Origin: Methylotenera_A sp046594885
GTDB taxonomy: Bacteria > Pseudomonadota > Gammaproteobacteria > Burkholderiales > Methylophilaceae
Direction of reading: 5' to 3'
DNA: 64,000 nt
Assembly: GCA_046594885.1 (NCBI GenBank)
Contig: JBKJRD010000014.1
Location: 1-64,000, forward strand
Shown in pieces: positions 1-8,120 of this stretch. The notes below the pieces were generated by a model, which was not told the DNA's origin, ran no database searches, and saw only the letters and a list, made by a program, of their open reading frames with translations. The position numbers and the translations under genes were made by a program. The first letter of the stretch is position 1, and every line of letters starts with the position of its first letter.

Positions 1-69
1 AGTGCCTGGAATAACAATAATTAATTGCCAGAAAGTAGAACTTGAATAACCATCGTCTTTCTTACTCAT
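1..69 (-). CDS. Partial divergent copy of the cytochrome c5-type gene (5' end only)
   Basis: On the minus strand, positions 69 to 1 read as an open frame of 23 codons starting with ATG and running off the window edge. The encoded residues equal the first 23 residues of the plus-strand gene at 98 except for two changes (Ser12 to Thr, Ala19 to Val). Both differences are non-synonymous. Only 28 bases separate the two start codons, and no good Shine-Dalgarno is seen for this copy, while the plus-strand copy has AGGG upstream. It could be a real divergent paralogue or one arm of an assembly or amplification fold-back; the window cannot decide. Confidence 0.4.
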   Translation of the reverse strand, partial: MSKKDDGYSSSTFWQLIIVIPGT

Positions 70-166
70 TGCTTTTAATATTTAGGGATTAAAAGCAATG
101 AGTAAGAAAGACGATGGTTATTCAAGTTCTAGTTTCTGGCAATTAATTATTGCTATTCCAGGCACT
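1..166. repeat. Near-perfect inverted repeat, arms 1-79 and 88-166
   Basis: Position p pairs with position 167-p over 79 bases with two mismatches (35/132 and 14/153). The 8-base centre is 80-87. The left arm runs to the window edge, so the true length is unknown. The right arm covers the start region of the cytochrome gene, including its start codon and the beginning of its membrane anchor. Confidence 0.9.
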
Positions 167-658
167 ATTTTAGCGTTTACGTTAATCATTTCGCTTTTAG
201 CCTATTTTTTTGGTAAAACTGAAACACCAACAGCGCCAGCCGCCGCAGAAGTGACAGCTAAAGTAGAAGAAGCGATTAAGCCAGTTGCAGAAGTAGAAGT
301 GGCTGCCGCAAATACGGGTGTAAATGTAGCCAGAACTGGTGAGGAAGTGACTAAAGCCGTGTGCGCGCTTTGTCATGCCGCTGGTTTGATGGCAGCGCCC
401 ATTATTGGCGACAAAGCACAATGGGCGCCACGTATTGCGCAAGGTTATGAAACATTAGTAAAACATGCCATTGAAGGCATTCGCAATATGCCAGCGCGTG
501 GCGGTAATCCTGATTTGACAGATGGTGAGATAGCCAACGCAGTAGCGCACATGGCTAACGCCTCTGGTGCCAACTTTGAGCCGCCAAAAGCGGTGGAAGC
601 AGAATCTGCTCCAGCAACCGAAACAGCGCCAGAACCAGAAGCTGCACCAGCTAGCTAG
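98..658 (+). CDS. Membrane-anchored cytochrome c5-type monohaem cytochrome
   Basis: 186 residues. A short hydrophilic start is followed by one membrane segment (about residues 14-38), then an Ala/Pro/Glu-rich linker (about 41-80). A single haem c site CALCH lies at residues 89-93. The motif NMPARGG (around 130-136) supplies the probable axial Met131; this motif is typical of the cytochrome c5 family. The tail is again Ala/Pro/Glu-rich. It is inferred to be an inner-membrane-tethered periplasmic electron carrier, with the partner oxidase unknown. Its 5' end lies in a large inverted repeat, so its promoter must be in, or beyond, the 28 bases between the two starts. A terminator follows at 685-717. 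Confidence 0.85.
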   Translation: MSKKDDGYSSSSFWQLIIAIPGTILAFTLIISLLAYFFGKTETPTAPAAAEVTAKVEEAIKPVAEVEVAAANTGVNVARTGEEVTKAVCALCHAAGLMAAPIIGDKAQWAPRIAQGYETLVKHAIEGIRNMPARGGNPDLTDGEIANAVAHMANASGANFEPPKAVEAESAPATETAPEPEAAPAS

Positions 659-675
659 TTTTTGAGTCAATTTTA

Positions 676-684
676 GTGTTAAGT
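676..684 (+). repeat. Recurring 9-base word GTGTTAAGT (first of ten exact copies)
   Basis: Exact copies on either strand: 676, 15322, 15351, 30595, 31322, 38450, 39659, 53675, 54244 and 62028. Eight are in intergenic spaces or at a stop codon, usually within about 50 bases after a gene; two (38450, 53675) are inside coding regions. Near-variants with GGG or CCC (GGGTTAAGT/ACTTAACCC) occur at 26025, 26041, 42669, 42723, 46101 and 55108. Confidence 0.65.
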
Positions 685-717
685 AAAAGCCGCTTGAATT
701 GTTTAGGCGGCTTTTTT
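685..717 (+). terminator. Rho-independent terminator after the cytochrome gene
   Basis: A GC-rich stem (AAAAGCCGC pairing with GCGGCTTTT, loop of 13 bases) ends in a T run. It sits 27 bases after the cytochrome stop and just ahead of apaH. One copy of the recurring word GTGTTAAGT lies immediately upstream, at 676-684. Confidence 0.85.
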
Positions 718-764
718 GCTTATATAGTCCGCTATTTAGCCATTTAACCTATAATCGAATTATT

Positions 765-1601
765 ATGGCAACTTACGCAATTGGCGATATTCAAGGCTGT
801 TACTACGCTTTTAGCGCTTTATTAAAACAATTACAGTTTAATCCTAGAGCAGACCAACTGAGATTAGTCGGTGATTTAATCAATCGCGGTAATGGCTCGC
901 TGCAAGTTTTACGCTGGTGCTATCAACATCAGTCATCGATTAAAGTCGTATTGGGTAATCATGATTTGCATGCACTAGCAGTGGCGCATCAACTTAAACA
1001 GGCACACAAAAGTGATACCTTGCAGGCAATAATAGCTGCGCCAGATGGACATGATTTACTGACTTGGCTACGCCATCAACCGCTGATGATTGCCGATAAG
1101 GATGATCATCAGCAAAGTTATCTTATTGTGCACGCTGGCTTATTGCCGCAGTGGTCTGCGCAGGCTGCTTTACATTATGCGCATGAGGTTGAATCTGCAT
1201 TACAGGGCCGGGATTATCAATATTTTTTAGCGCATATGTATGGTAATGAGCCTGCTAGTTGGCAAGATAGCTTGTCAGGAATCGACAGGCTTAGAGTGAT
1301 TACCAACGCCATGACACGCATGCGTATTTGCAATGTCAATGGTGATATGGAGTTTACGTTTAAAGGTGAGCTGCGAAATATACCAGCTGGCTACATGCCC
1401 TGGTTTGAAACGCCGAATCGACAATCTGCAAGCATAAGGCTATTTTGCGGGCATTGGTCAGCATTAGGCATTATTCAACACAATAACGTGACAAGCCTAG
1501 ATACGGGCTGTTTATGGGGTGGTCAATTGAGTGCGGTTTGCATAGAAACGGGCGCTATTACACAGGTGCAACACGATGCGAGAGATAAAGTATTAAGCTA
1601 G
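765..1601 (+). CDS. apaH: Symmetrical diadenosine tetraphosphatase ApaH
   Basis: Hydrolyses Ap4A symmetrically to two ADP, limiting stress-induced dinucleotide accumulation and RNA Np4 capping (family knowledge). The protein is 279 residues, the usual ApaH length, when started at ATG 765. The frame is open further upstream to 699, but that part runs through the preceding terminator and adds no family-like sequence. Metallophosphatase motifs are visible: GDIQGC near the N-terminus, GD(L)INRG, and GNHDLHALA, followed later by VHAG and the C-terminal GHWSALG. It stands alone rather than in the enterobacterial ksgA-apaG-apaH unit. Its last 9 bases overlap the convergent olsA-like gene. Confidence 0.95.
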   Translation: MATYAIGDIQGCYYAFSALLKQLQFNPRADQLRLVGDLINRGNGSLQVLRWCYQHQSSIKVVLGNHDLHALAVAHQLKQAHKSDTLQAIIAAPDGHDLLTWLRHQPLMIADKDDHQQSYLIVHAGLLPQWSAQAALHYAHEVESALQGRDYQYFLAHMYGNEPASWQDSLSGIDRLRVITNAMTRMRICNVNGDMEFTFKGELRNIPAGYMPWFETPNRQSASIRLFCGHWSALGIIQHNNVTSLDTGCLWGGQLSAVCIETGAITQVQHDARDKVLS

Positions 1602-2339
1602 TTTAGCCACAATTGAGTCATAAGCAGCTTGGGTTAGATACCGTCTATCTTTGTCTGACGTCTTGATTGGTTTTAAAAAATGCAATTCTACCGTTGCATT
1701 TTTTTGCTTAATGATAAGACGCATTGATTCAATTAAACTAATTTCGCCGGCATAAGCCATATTGGCGTTCATGCTGCCATCCATATTCACATAGCGAATG
1801 GCTACTGGCCAAATCAGGCTTTTAGCATTGATTGCCGCTTGCAGCACACTGCTTTTAAACGGCAGAACTTGCTTGCCATCTGATGTGGTACCTTCTGGAA
1901 AAAAACATAAATTATCACCGTTTAGCAAACTTGCTACCGTGATATCGACAATTTTAGCTGCCTCATGACGTTTACTTCTATCAATAAATAATGCATTGGC
2001 TTTTTGCGCTAAATAACCAAATACAGGCCAGCTGCTAATTTCAGATTTAGCAATAAAACGTAAGGCTATTTTACTATTGAGCGCGTGGATATCTGACCAA
2101 GAAACGTGATTAGCCACAAACATAACGCCTTTTGTCGTGTCAGGTGGACAATCACCAAAAGTGAATACATTAATATGAAACGCGCGCAACAAGCCGCCAC
2201 ACCACCATTTAATTAGCGCTAATTTTGCGCTTTTACCCAATAAGGGTAGAAAAACGGATGCGATAATTAAACCGAGAATAGTATGTAAAAAAATACGGGA
2301 AATACGGTAAATTTGTGTGTTTAAGCTGGCGTGATGCAA
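1593..2339 (-). CDS. olsA: 1-acyl-glycerophosphate-type acyltransferase, probable OlsA
   Basis: 248 residues of the PlsC/LPLAT fold. The catalytic NHxxxxD box is NHVSWSD, and a second block FPEGTTSDG follows. One hydrophobic N-terminal segment suggests inner-membrane attachment. It follows the OlsB-like gene with one base between stop and start, so the pair probably makes ornithine lipids: OlsB N-acylates ornithine and OlsA O-acylates lyso-ornithine lipid. The start is TTG at 2339; no in-frame ATG fits better. A general lysophosphatidic acid acyltransferase is the alternative; the pairing favours OlsA. Confidence 0.8.
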   Translation of the reverse strand: MHHASLNTQIYRISRIFLHTILGLIIASVFLPLLGKSAKLALIKWWCGGLLRAFHINVFTFGDCPPDTTKGVMFVANHVSWSDIHALNSKIALRFIAKSEISSWPVFGYLAQKANALFIDRSKRHEAAKIVDITVASLLNGDNLCFFPEGTTSDGKQVLPFKSSVLQAAINAKSLIWPVAIRYVNMDGSMNANMAYAGEISLIESMRLIIKQKNATVELHFLKPIKTSDKDRRYLTQAAYDSIVAKLA

Positions 2340-2340
2340 A

Positions 2341-3102
2341 TTATTTCAAGAAATGCGAGGCATATCGTCCATTAATTTTTGATAACGGTAACATTACCAG
2401 CATATCGGCTGTATTGAAATAGGCGTCCCACGCTGGTTCGCCACAAATATAAGCGCCTAATCTTAAATAGCCTTTAATTAATGGCGGACACACAACTTGC
2501 GCATGTTGATTTAACGCATGAATTGGCAATGCTGTACGTGGAAAAACACGATATTCGGACGGTGATAAATAGTCATCTTTCAACTTGTTGTACAAACTGG
2601 CCGCCATGTGTCCACCGTCACAAATAGGTACGCTGCCACAACCAATCATATATTCGTAATGATGCATTTGCATATACTTGGCTAAACCCGACCACAACAT
2701 TGCAATGGTGCCGCCGTTACGATAGTTTTGATGCACGCATGCGCGACCTACTTCAACAGTACTGCTAAATAGATGGGATAAACGGGTTAAGTCAAATTCG
2801 CCAGCGGAGTAATAACCACCAGCCTCATTCGCTTTTTGTGGGCTTAAAATGCGGTAAGTACCAATTACTTGATGGGTAATTGTTTCGCGGACTAATAAAT
2901 GCGCGCAAAATGCATCGAAATCATCAACATCCAAACCATCTGCGCCATTGAGTTGCGCGCCCATTTCTTCTGCAAAAACTTTGTAGCGTAGGCGTTGCGC
3001 TTCTGCTACTTCTGCTGGGTTGCGGGCTAAGCTAATGCTTAAGCCTCTTGGCTGCTTGTTTGGTTGTAATGCTAATTGCAGAACTGTTTTATTGTCAAAC
3101 AT
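2341..3102 (-). CDS. olsB: GNAT-type ornithine N-acyltransferase, probable OlsB
   Basis: 253 residues of the hemolysin-like/OlsB acyltransferase family (Acetyltransf_5 type). It has RLRYKVFAEEMGA near residues 38-50, an internal VGRACVHQNYRNGG block and a conserved LKGYLRLGA-like C-terminal block. The expected reaction is transfer of a 3-hydroxyacyl group from acyl-ACP to the alpha-amino group of ornithine. It is first in a two-gene unit with olsA. The start codon lies in one arm of a hairpin (3100-3134) whose loop carries the GGAG Shine-Dalgarno, which may modulate translation. Confidence 0.82.
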   Translation of the reverse strand: MFDNKTVLQLALQPNKQPRGLSISLARNPAEVAEAQRLRYKVFAEEMGAQLNGADGLDVDDFDAFCAHLLVRETITHQVIGTYRILSPQKANEAGGYYSAGEFDLTRLSHLFSSTVEVGRACVHQNYRNGGTIAMLWSGLAKYMQMHHYEYMIGCGSVPICDGGHMAASLYNKLKDDYLSPSEYRVFPRTALPIHALNQHAQVVCPPLIKGYLRLGAYICGEPAWDAYFNTADMLVMLPLSKINGRYASHFLK

Positions 3103-3134
3103 AACATCGCTCCAATAATTGGTAAGATGTTATG
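3100..3134 (-). promoter_or_regulatory. Hairpin covering the olsB start codon
   Basis: On the minus strand the arms CATAACATC and GATGTTATG are perfect complements (9 bp). The 17-base loop contains the smaller pairing CCAAT/ATTGG and the GGAG ribosome-binding site. The ATG of olsB is the last three bases of the second arm, so the stem would hide the start codon. A translational switch is an inference. Confidence 0.5.
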
Positions 3135-3234
3135 TGCTTATTATGAATGAATCATGAAAGTTAAATGACTAAACAGTGACAACCTAAATATGGCATTACG
3201 CCAGCGTAGATTGTTCTAACAAGAACTGTTTATT

Positions 3235-3690
3235 TTAATGTGAAACGCGAGAAGTATCAGCATTCTCAACAATACGTACGCGGTCACCAGGTTTGAATTG
3301 CTCATCAGCCTCTTGCACAATCGCAATCATTGCGCCGCCATCTAACTTAACGGTAATTTCTAGCCCATCTTTTCGGGTAATGCCTTCTTCTGCCGCTGAG
3401 CCCGCCAAGCCGCCAACAACCGCCCCTATTACCGCTGCAATTGCACTGCCGCGGCCACCACCAATTGAACTACCCGCAATGCCACCAACCGCACCACCAG
3501 CAATAGTACCAACAGGCGATTTTGTGCCTTCTAGTTTAACAGTGCGTACACTTTCAACGACGCCAGTGCGAACCGTTTGCACTTTTCTGGCATCATCTCG
3601 CTTGTAAACGCTACCAGAATTAGAGCTAGCACACGCCACACTCAATATTGCTAAAAAAGTAATCACTAATAATTTTGAAATGCGTGTCAT
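3235..3690 (-). CDS. slyB: SlyB-like outer-membrane lipoprotein with glycine-zipper domain
   Basis: 151 residues. A signal peptide ends in the lipobox SVAC (Cys20). A short linker leads to a glycine-zipper two-segment region (GTIAGGAVGG ... AAVIGAVVGGLAG) and then a C-terminal VRIVENAD-like domain. Length and layout match enterobacterial SlyB (about 155 residues), a lipoprotein that forms protective rings round outer-membrane proteins under PhoPQ stress. The gene stands alone on the minus strand. Confidence 0.85.
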   Translation of the reverse strand: MTRISKLLVITFLAILSVACASSNSGSVYKRDDARKVQTVRTGVVESVRTVKLEGTKSPVGTIAGGAVGGIAGSSIGGGRGSAIAAVIGAVVGGLAGSAAEEGITRKDGLEITVKLDGGAMIAIVQEADEQFKPGDRVRIVENADTSRVSH

Positions 3691-3778
3691 TTTATTCCTT
3701 TAATCAGCTTTGTTACAGCCGCCATATTAATCATATAGATTACGTTAACCCCTATTTGGTTGCATCTAACGTGATGAC

Positions 3779-4759
3779 TTAATGCGTATTTAAAGCTAAC
3801 TTTTCTTGTGTAGTCAGTTGCTCTTTAGAAACCTCAGATATCAGTGCTTGTGCGTATGTATTCTCAATTTCTATTCGCGTTGGGCAGTGATTTTGACCGC
3901 CACGACTCGCAATTTTTATAGCGCCCATGGTTGAGGCTAATCTGCCGCATGTCATCCAATCCCAATTGTTGGCAATGCCATACAATAAACCAGCACGATA
4001 GGCATCCCCACAACCAGTTGGGTCAACAATCTTTTCTGCCTTAACGCACGGAATCTCAAATCGTTGACCATCTGCGTAGATGTGTGAACCTTTGCTGCCC
4101 AAAGTGACAATCAGCGCTTTTACTTTCGATGCCAGTGCATCTAAACTTAAGCCGGTTTTATCTTGTAAAACTTGTGCTTCATAATCGTTAACCGCTATAT
4201 AGGTCGCCATTTCTATAAAGTACAGCAAATCTTCACCATTAAACATCGGCAAACCCTGGCCTGGGTCAAACATAAAGGGAATGCCTGCCTCAAAGCATTC
4301 TTTTGCATGCGCAAACATCCCATCGCGACCATCTGGCGCAATAATCGCCAAGCTTACCTCTTGAGCATCTTTAACGCTGTTTTGATGCGATTCCACCATC
4401 GCCCCTGGGTGAAATGCGGTAATTTGATTGTCATCGATATCGGTCGTAATAAATGCTTGAGCAGTAAAACTGTTGGCAATGGTTTTGACGTGGCTGAGGT
4501 TTACATTATTTTTACTTAACCACTCATGATAAGTAGAAAAATCTTCACCAACTGTAGCCATAATCAGTGGTTTACCTTCTAGCAATTGCAAGTTATAGGC
4601 AATATTGCCAGCCGTGCCGCCAAACTCTTTGCGCATTTCTGGCACATAAAAAGCCACGCTTAAGGCATGAATCTTATCAGGCAAAATATGGTTTTTAAAT
4701 TGATCTTGGAACACCATGATGGTGTCAAAAGCGAGTGAACCGCAAATCAGCGTATACAT
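3779..4759 (-). CDS. PfkB-family carbohydrate/adenosine kinase
   Basis: 326 residues of the ribokinase superfamily. The glycine-rich N-terminal signature is seen in FGGTAGNIAYNL. The C-terminal catalytic signature is DPTGCGDAYRAG, whose Asp acts as the base that activates the substrate hydroxyl. Betaproteobacterial proteins of this type are usually annotated as adenosine kinase-like, but the substrate cannot be read from sequence. It is monocistronic on the minus strand with no functional neighbours. Confidence 0.85.
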   Translation of the reverse strand: MYTLICGSLAFDTIMVFQDQFKNHILPDKIHALSVAFYVPEMRKEFGGTAGNIAYNLQLLEGKPLIMATVGEDFSTYHEWLSKNNVNLSHVKTIANSFTAQAFITTDIDDNQITAFHPGAMVESHQNSVKDAQEVSLAIIAPDGRDGMFAHAKECFEAGIPFMFDPGQGLPMFNGEDLLYFIEMATYIAVNDYEAQVLQDKTGLSLDALASKVKALIVTLGSKGSHIYADGQRFEIPCVKAEKIVDPTGCGDAYRAGLLYGIANNWDWMTCGRLASTMGAIKIASRGGQNHCPTRIEIENTYAQALISEVSKEQLTTQEKLALNTH

Positions 4760-4902
4760 AACAATACCAATATTTTAAAACGCTATTATCTTAGCGCAAG
4801 CAGTCACTAGGCAAGGGGAGATTGACTACGTGACATTACAAACAGAAAACTTAAGTGAAAATTAGTGTTAACTATTTGATTGTCATTATGAATTTAACTG
4901 CA

Positions 4903-5469
4903 TTAGGATTGTTTAATTGCACCATCGATTAAAATTTTAGCGGCTTTTTTGGCATATTTAATCGCACCAGAACCACGTTTCATTTGCTCAGCCTGCGCAG
5001 CACCTTCAAACAATAATGATAGCTGCAAGGCTAAACCATCTGAATCTTTAATATGGGCATCAGCCGCTAATTTGCTAATAAACAGTCTGAATTCGCGCGA
5101 TTGCAGCGAGGATAATTTGTGAATGGCATTTTCTTCGTTAGGAAACTCGGCGGAAGCCTTAATAAAACCAATACCAATAAATGCCGAGGAATTGACCCAT
5201 TCTTCAATATAATCAAATAATAATTGGATTTTGTCAGATGGCTTTTTGGCGTTTGAGTTGAGTTTTTCATCTAGCCAGCTTTGAAAATCTTGCTGACTTT
5301 TTTGCAGCACTTCAATAATCAACTGTTCTTTAGTATGAAAGTATTTATACAGCGTCATTTTAGTAGTGCCTGCAACAGCCACGATTGTATCTACCCCAGT
5401 TGAATTAATGCCACGGGTATGAAATAAATCGGTTGCAACGAGTAAGATTTTATCTTTTAAAATGCTCAT
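4903..5469 (-). CDS. TetR/AcrR-family transcriptional regulator
   Basis: 188 residues. The N-terminal helix-turn-helix is typical of TetR: LFHTRGINSTGVDTIVAVAG followed by the recognition-helix pattern TLYKYFHTKEQL. The C-terminal ligand domain is divergent, as usual. It is divergent from the SRPBCC lipoprotein gene at 5673 across about 200 AT-rich bases that contain a candidate operator (5614-5628), so it probably represses that gene and itself. The ligand is unknown. Confidence 0.9.
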   Translation of the reverse strand: MSILKDKILLVATDLFHTRGINSTGVDTIVAVAGTTKMTLYKYFHTKEQLIIEVLQKSQQDFQSWLDEKLNSNAKKPSDKIQLLFDYIEEWVNSSAFIGIGFIKASAEFPNEENAIHKLSSLQSREFRLFISKLAADAHIKDSDGLALQLSLLFEGAAQAEQMKRGSGAIKYAKKAAKILIDGAIKQS

Positions 5470-5613
5470 GCAATTGAGTATAGCATGAGATTAATTGGCT
5501 TGTGTAAATATACTTACAAGTAATATTAATGAATTAATCTATATATTTAAGTTGTTAATAATAATAATAAAATTAGTTGAGAATATTAAAAAAAATCTAT
5601 AAAATTATACAGA

Positions 5614-5628
5614 ACGGTATATATCCGT
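5614..5628. promoter_or_regulatory. Candidate TetR operator
   Basis: The sequence ACGG-TATATAT-CCGT has inverted 4-base arms around an AT spacer, about 45 bases before the SRPBCC lipoprotein start and in the divergent gap with the TetR gene. The arms are short, so this is only a candidate. Confidence 0.3.
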
Positions 5629-5672
5629 CACTTGGTGTAAATACAAACTAATTATTCAAAAAGGGATTGAAA

Positions 5673-6206
5673 ATGAATCAGTTGTGGAATGTTTCTATAT
5701 TAATGGCTGCGCTAGCTTTCACAGGCTGCGCGACAATGCATACAGACAAAGCGGCAAATTTGGCGGTGGTAGAAAAGGTAACGATTAATGCTTCTGCAGC
5801 TAAAGTGTGGGAAAAAGTAGGCAATTTTGGTGACTTAGGTGCTTTTCACCCAGCAGTTGCAAAAACTGAAATTAAAAGTGGTGTTAACAACACAAAAGGT
5901 GCCGTGCGCTTGCTAACCTTAGGCGATGGTGGCACTGTGAACGAAACTTTAACTGCGTACAGTTCCTCTGACATGCGCTATGCTTACATTATTAATGAAA
6001 GTGTATTACCAGTGAGCCATTATTCAGCAAAAATTGACGTAAACCCAATTAGTGCTAACGTAACTGAGGTAGTTTGGAGTGCAAATTTTGCACGTAAAGA
6101 TCCGTCAGCTACGCCCGCTAAAGGTAAAGATGATGCAGCTGCAATGAATACTATCACTGCGGTGTTTCGTGGCGGTCTAGATAATCTGAAAAAAATCTCA
6201 GAATAA
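5673..6206 (+). CDS. SRPBCC (START-like) family lipoprotein
   Basis: 177 residues from ATG 5673. The Shine-Dalgarno AAGGGA at 5661-5666 is well spaced for this ATG; a TTG two codons upstream (5667) is less likely. The signal peptide ends with TGCA (lipobox-like, Cys near residue 18), so the protein is probably a lipoprotein. The rest resembles the polyketide-cyclase/SRPBCC hydrophobic-ligand fold: a VEKVTINASAAKVWEKVGNFGDLGAFHP start typical of these domains, then alternating strands and a C-terminal helix. The ligand is unknown. Control by the divergent TetR gene is inferred. Confidence 0.8.
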   Translation: MNQLWNVSILMAALAFTGCATMHTDKAANLAVVEKVTINASAAKVWEKVGNFGDLGAFHPAVAKTEIKSGVNNTKGAVRLLTLGDGGTVNETLTAYSSSDMRYAYIINESVLPVSHYSAKIDVNPISANVTEVVWSANFARKDPSATPAKGKDDAAAMNTITAVFRGGLDNLKKISE

Positions 6207-6261
6207 AATTGTTTTAACTACATAAGCCCGAGCGCGTAAGTGCGCTAGGCGTTAACAAAAT

Positions 6262-6297
6262 AGCTGGCTGCGATTCATTTTGCAGCCAGCTTTTTTG
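6262..6297. terminator. Terminator between convergent genes
   Basis: A perfect 10-bp stem, AGCTGGCTGC/GCAGCCAGCT, with a 10-base loop is followed by six T. It lies 55 bases after the SRPBCC gene, facing the minus-strand gene that ends at 6320. Confidence 0.85.
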
Positions 6298-6319
6298 TTT
6301 AATTAATTTTATAAAAGAT

Positions 6320-7111
6320 TTAACCTTTAGAGTTAGCCATCAGCATTGGCGTGTAATTGCAACGTACCATCTGTAACATTTTGTGTACCAATTTTTGGTC
6401 TTCTAGATTAGTTGAAATTTGGCCTTCAACAATATTTTGAAAATATACTTTTTTATACGAATCAGGCAGTTGAATTGCCTCAATCAATTGGCAGTTGCCA
6501 TTGCGCATTTGGTTAATTTGCGCAATTAAAGCAGAGGTTTGTTCTGCACTGGCAATCAAGTTAACATTTGAGGCTGGGTTAAGTTCAGCATATGCCATTT
6601 TTGGCACAACAACAGCGTTGGTTTGATTAAATAAAAATAAGCTCGATATAATAACGACAGCGCCTAAAAAGCTGGCAGCAACTGCAAAAGCGGATGTTTT
6701 GCTCATGCGATATTCTGAACTGGTTTGCGCCAGTATTAATGCTTTAGCTGCATTTTTTGCATGAATTAAACTAGAGGATTGTTCAGCAGAATAATGAATC
6801 TCAACGCTTGCATTGAGTTTTTCTTGGCTAGCCGCAATCGCCATAAAATACAGCTGGCTGGCGAGCATCTCGGGCATTGCTGCACCTGCTTTAGCGGCTT
6901 CTAAGGTTAAAAAATCTTGTAATTTGTGATGAGTGCATTCTACATTTTCTAGTGTTTGCTGGCGCAAATGTTCGCGTACTACAGGTGCATCTAACCAATC
7001 GTCAAGAATATCAAACAGGTTTAAAAGTCTTAGGCTAGGTTTAGCGCTCGATTTTTTTAACATATAAATGAGCCAATCAGAGTGCAGCAAATTTACATCA
7101 AGATTACGCAT
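6320..7111 (-). CDS. Unknown single-pass membrane protein
   Basis: 263 residues, not recognised. The N-terminal half (about 1-130) is hydrophilic and helical, with LLNLFDILDDWLD and a run of charged residues. One membrane segment follows at about 145-165 (FAVAASFLGAVVIISSLFLF). The C-terminal part is probably outside the cytoplasm, contains two Cys, and ends in polar sequence. The layout resembles a cytoplasmic domain tethered to the inner membrane with a periplasmic tail. It is the last gene of a compact unit after the TlpA-like and hemJ genes (22-base gap), so a role in envelope redox or haem supply is possible but unproven. Confidence 0.7.
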   Translation of the reverse strand: MRNLDVNLLHSDWLIYMLKKSSAKPSLRLLNLFDILDDWLDAPVVREHLRQQTLENVECTHHKLQDFLTLEAAKAGAAMPEMLASQLYFMAIAASQEKLNASVEIHYSAEQSSSLIHAKNAAKALILAQTSSEYRMSKTSAFAVAASFLGAVVIISSLFLFNQTNAVVVPKMAYAELNPASNVNLIASAEQTSALIAQINQMRNGNCQLIEAIQLPDSYKKVYFQNIVEGQISTNLEDQKLVHKMLQMVRCNYTPMLMANSKG

Positions 7112-7133
7112 GACTAACCTTAAAAATTCAAAA

Positions 7134-7544
7134 TTAGAACGGTTTTACAACAACCAAAATAACGATTGCAATGAGTATAAGCACAGGCGCTTCATTAAAC
7201 CAGCGATACCACACGTGACTGTGTGTATTGCTTGCAGATTTAAAATCACGCATTAGCTTACCACAATAAGCATGATAAGCAATTGAACTGGCAACCAACG
7301 CCAGCTTGGCATGTAGCCATGCGCCAGTAATACCGTAGCCCAACCACAGCCATAAACCGAATACTAAAGCTAGCACTGCAAGTGGCAACATAAAGCGATA
7401 CAGTTTGTGTTCCATCAAGCTTAAACGCTCTAAAGTTGCTGCGTCATTTACCATGGCATGATTCACAAATAACCGCGGCAAATAAAATAAACCCGCAAAC
7501 CAGCTGGTGACAAAAATGATATGCAAAGCTTTAATCCACAGCAT
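7134..7544 (-). CDS. hemJ: HemJ, protoporphyrinogen IX oxidase
   Basis: 136 residues with four predicted membrane segments. HemJ features are visible: KALHIIFVTSWFAGLFYLPRLFV near the N-terminus, with the conserved His, and the HAKL block (conserved Lys) in the third segment. HemJ oxidises protoporphyrinogen IX to protoporphyrin IX in haem synthesis and is the usual enzyme in bacteria lacking HemG/HemY. The ATG overlaps the TlpA-like stop by one base (TAATG), indicating translational coupling. Confidence 0.88.
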   Translation of the reverse strand: MLWIKALHIIFVTSWFAGLFYLPRLFVNHAMVNDAATLERLSLMEHKLYRFMLPLAVLALVFGLWLWLGYGITGAWLHAKLALVASSIAYHAYCGKLMRDFKSASNTHSHVWYRWFNEAPVLILIAIVILVVVKPF

Positions 7545-8041
7545 TATTTTGCTAATTCTTTGTCTAGTAATTGGGTTAACTTAACAAAATCTAGCTCGCC
7601 AATCGTGCGTTGTAAACGTTTGCCTTGCTTATCAAAAATATAAGCAGTGGGCGTCAAATTAACACCTCCAAATGCTTGTGTAATTTCTGATAAACCATCG
7701 TGCATAACAGGAAAAGGCAGAGATTTTTGGCGGGTGTAATTCAGTACTTGCGCAGGTGGATCGTATGGCATCGCTACGGAAATAATTTCAAAGCCTTTAT
7801 TTTTATAGGTATTATAAGTGTTCACTAAAGCGGGCATTTCTTTAATGCAACCAGGGCAATCAGTCGCCCAAAAATTAATCAACACCACTTTGCCTTTTAA
7901 ATCTGCCATGTTGATTTTTTTACCTTCAATGGTGGTAAAGGTGACGTTAGGTGCTTGTGAACCGCTGCTCAAACTTAATCCTAAAAATAGTAATAAAGCC
8001 ATAATGGCAAAAGGGATGGCTATTTTTTTAATGGTGAACAT
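7544..8041 (-). CDS. TlpA-like thioredoxin-fold membrane protein
   Basis: 165 residues. An N-terminal hydrophobic segment (about 8-26) acts as signal anchor. It is followed by a TlpA/ResA-type domain whose redox site is DCPGC in the block NFWATDCPGC, and a cis-Pro region near LTPTAYIFD. It is expected to be a periplasmic thiol-disulfide reductase, often serving cytochrome c or oxidase assembly. It is first in the tlpA-hemJ-unknown unit. Divergent from the FAD/Fe-S oxidoreductase gene. Confidence 0.88.
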   Translation of the reverse strand: MFTIKKIAIPFAIMALLLFLGLSLSSGSQAPNVTFTTIEGKKINMADLKGKVVLINFWATDCPGCIKEMPALVNTYNTYKNKGFEIISVAMPYDPPAQVLNYTRQKSLPFPVMHDGLSEITQAFGGVNLTPTAYIFDKQGKRLQRTIGELDFVKLTQLLDKELAK

Positions 8042-8120
8042 CTTATAATTTTAACGCGTTTTGCGCATAATTGTTATCAATAAGCATAGAACGCTTGTCG
8101 CTATTAGGTGGTCTACTGCA

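Noticed and set aside
5667..5672. TTG as start of the SRPBCC lipoprotein
   Set aside because: ATG 5673 is better spaced from the AAGGGA ribosome site.
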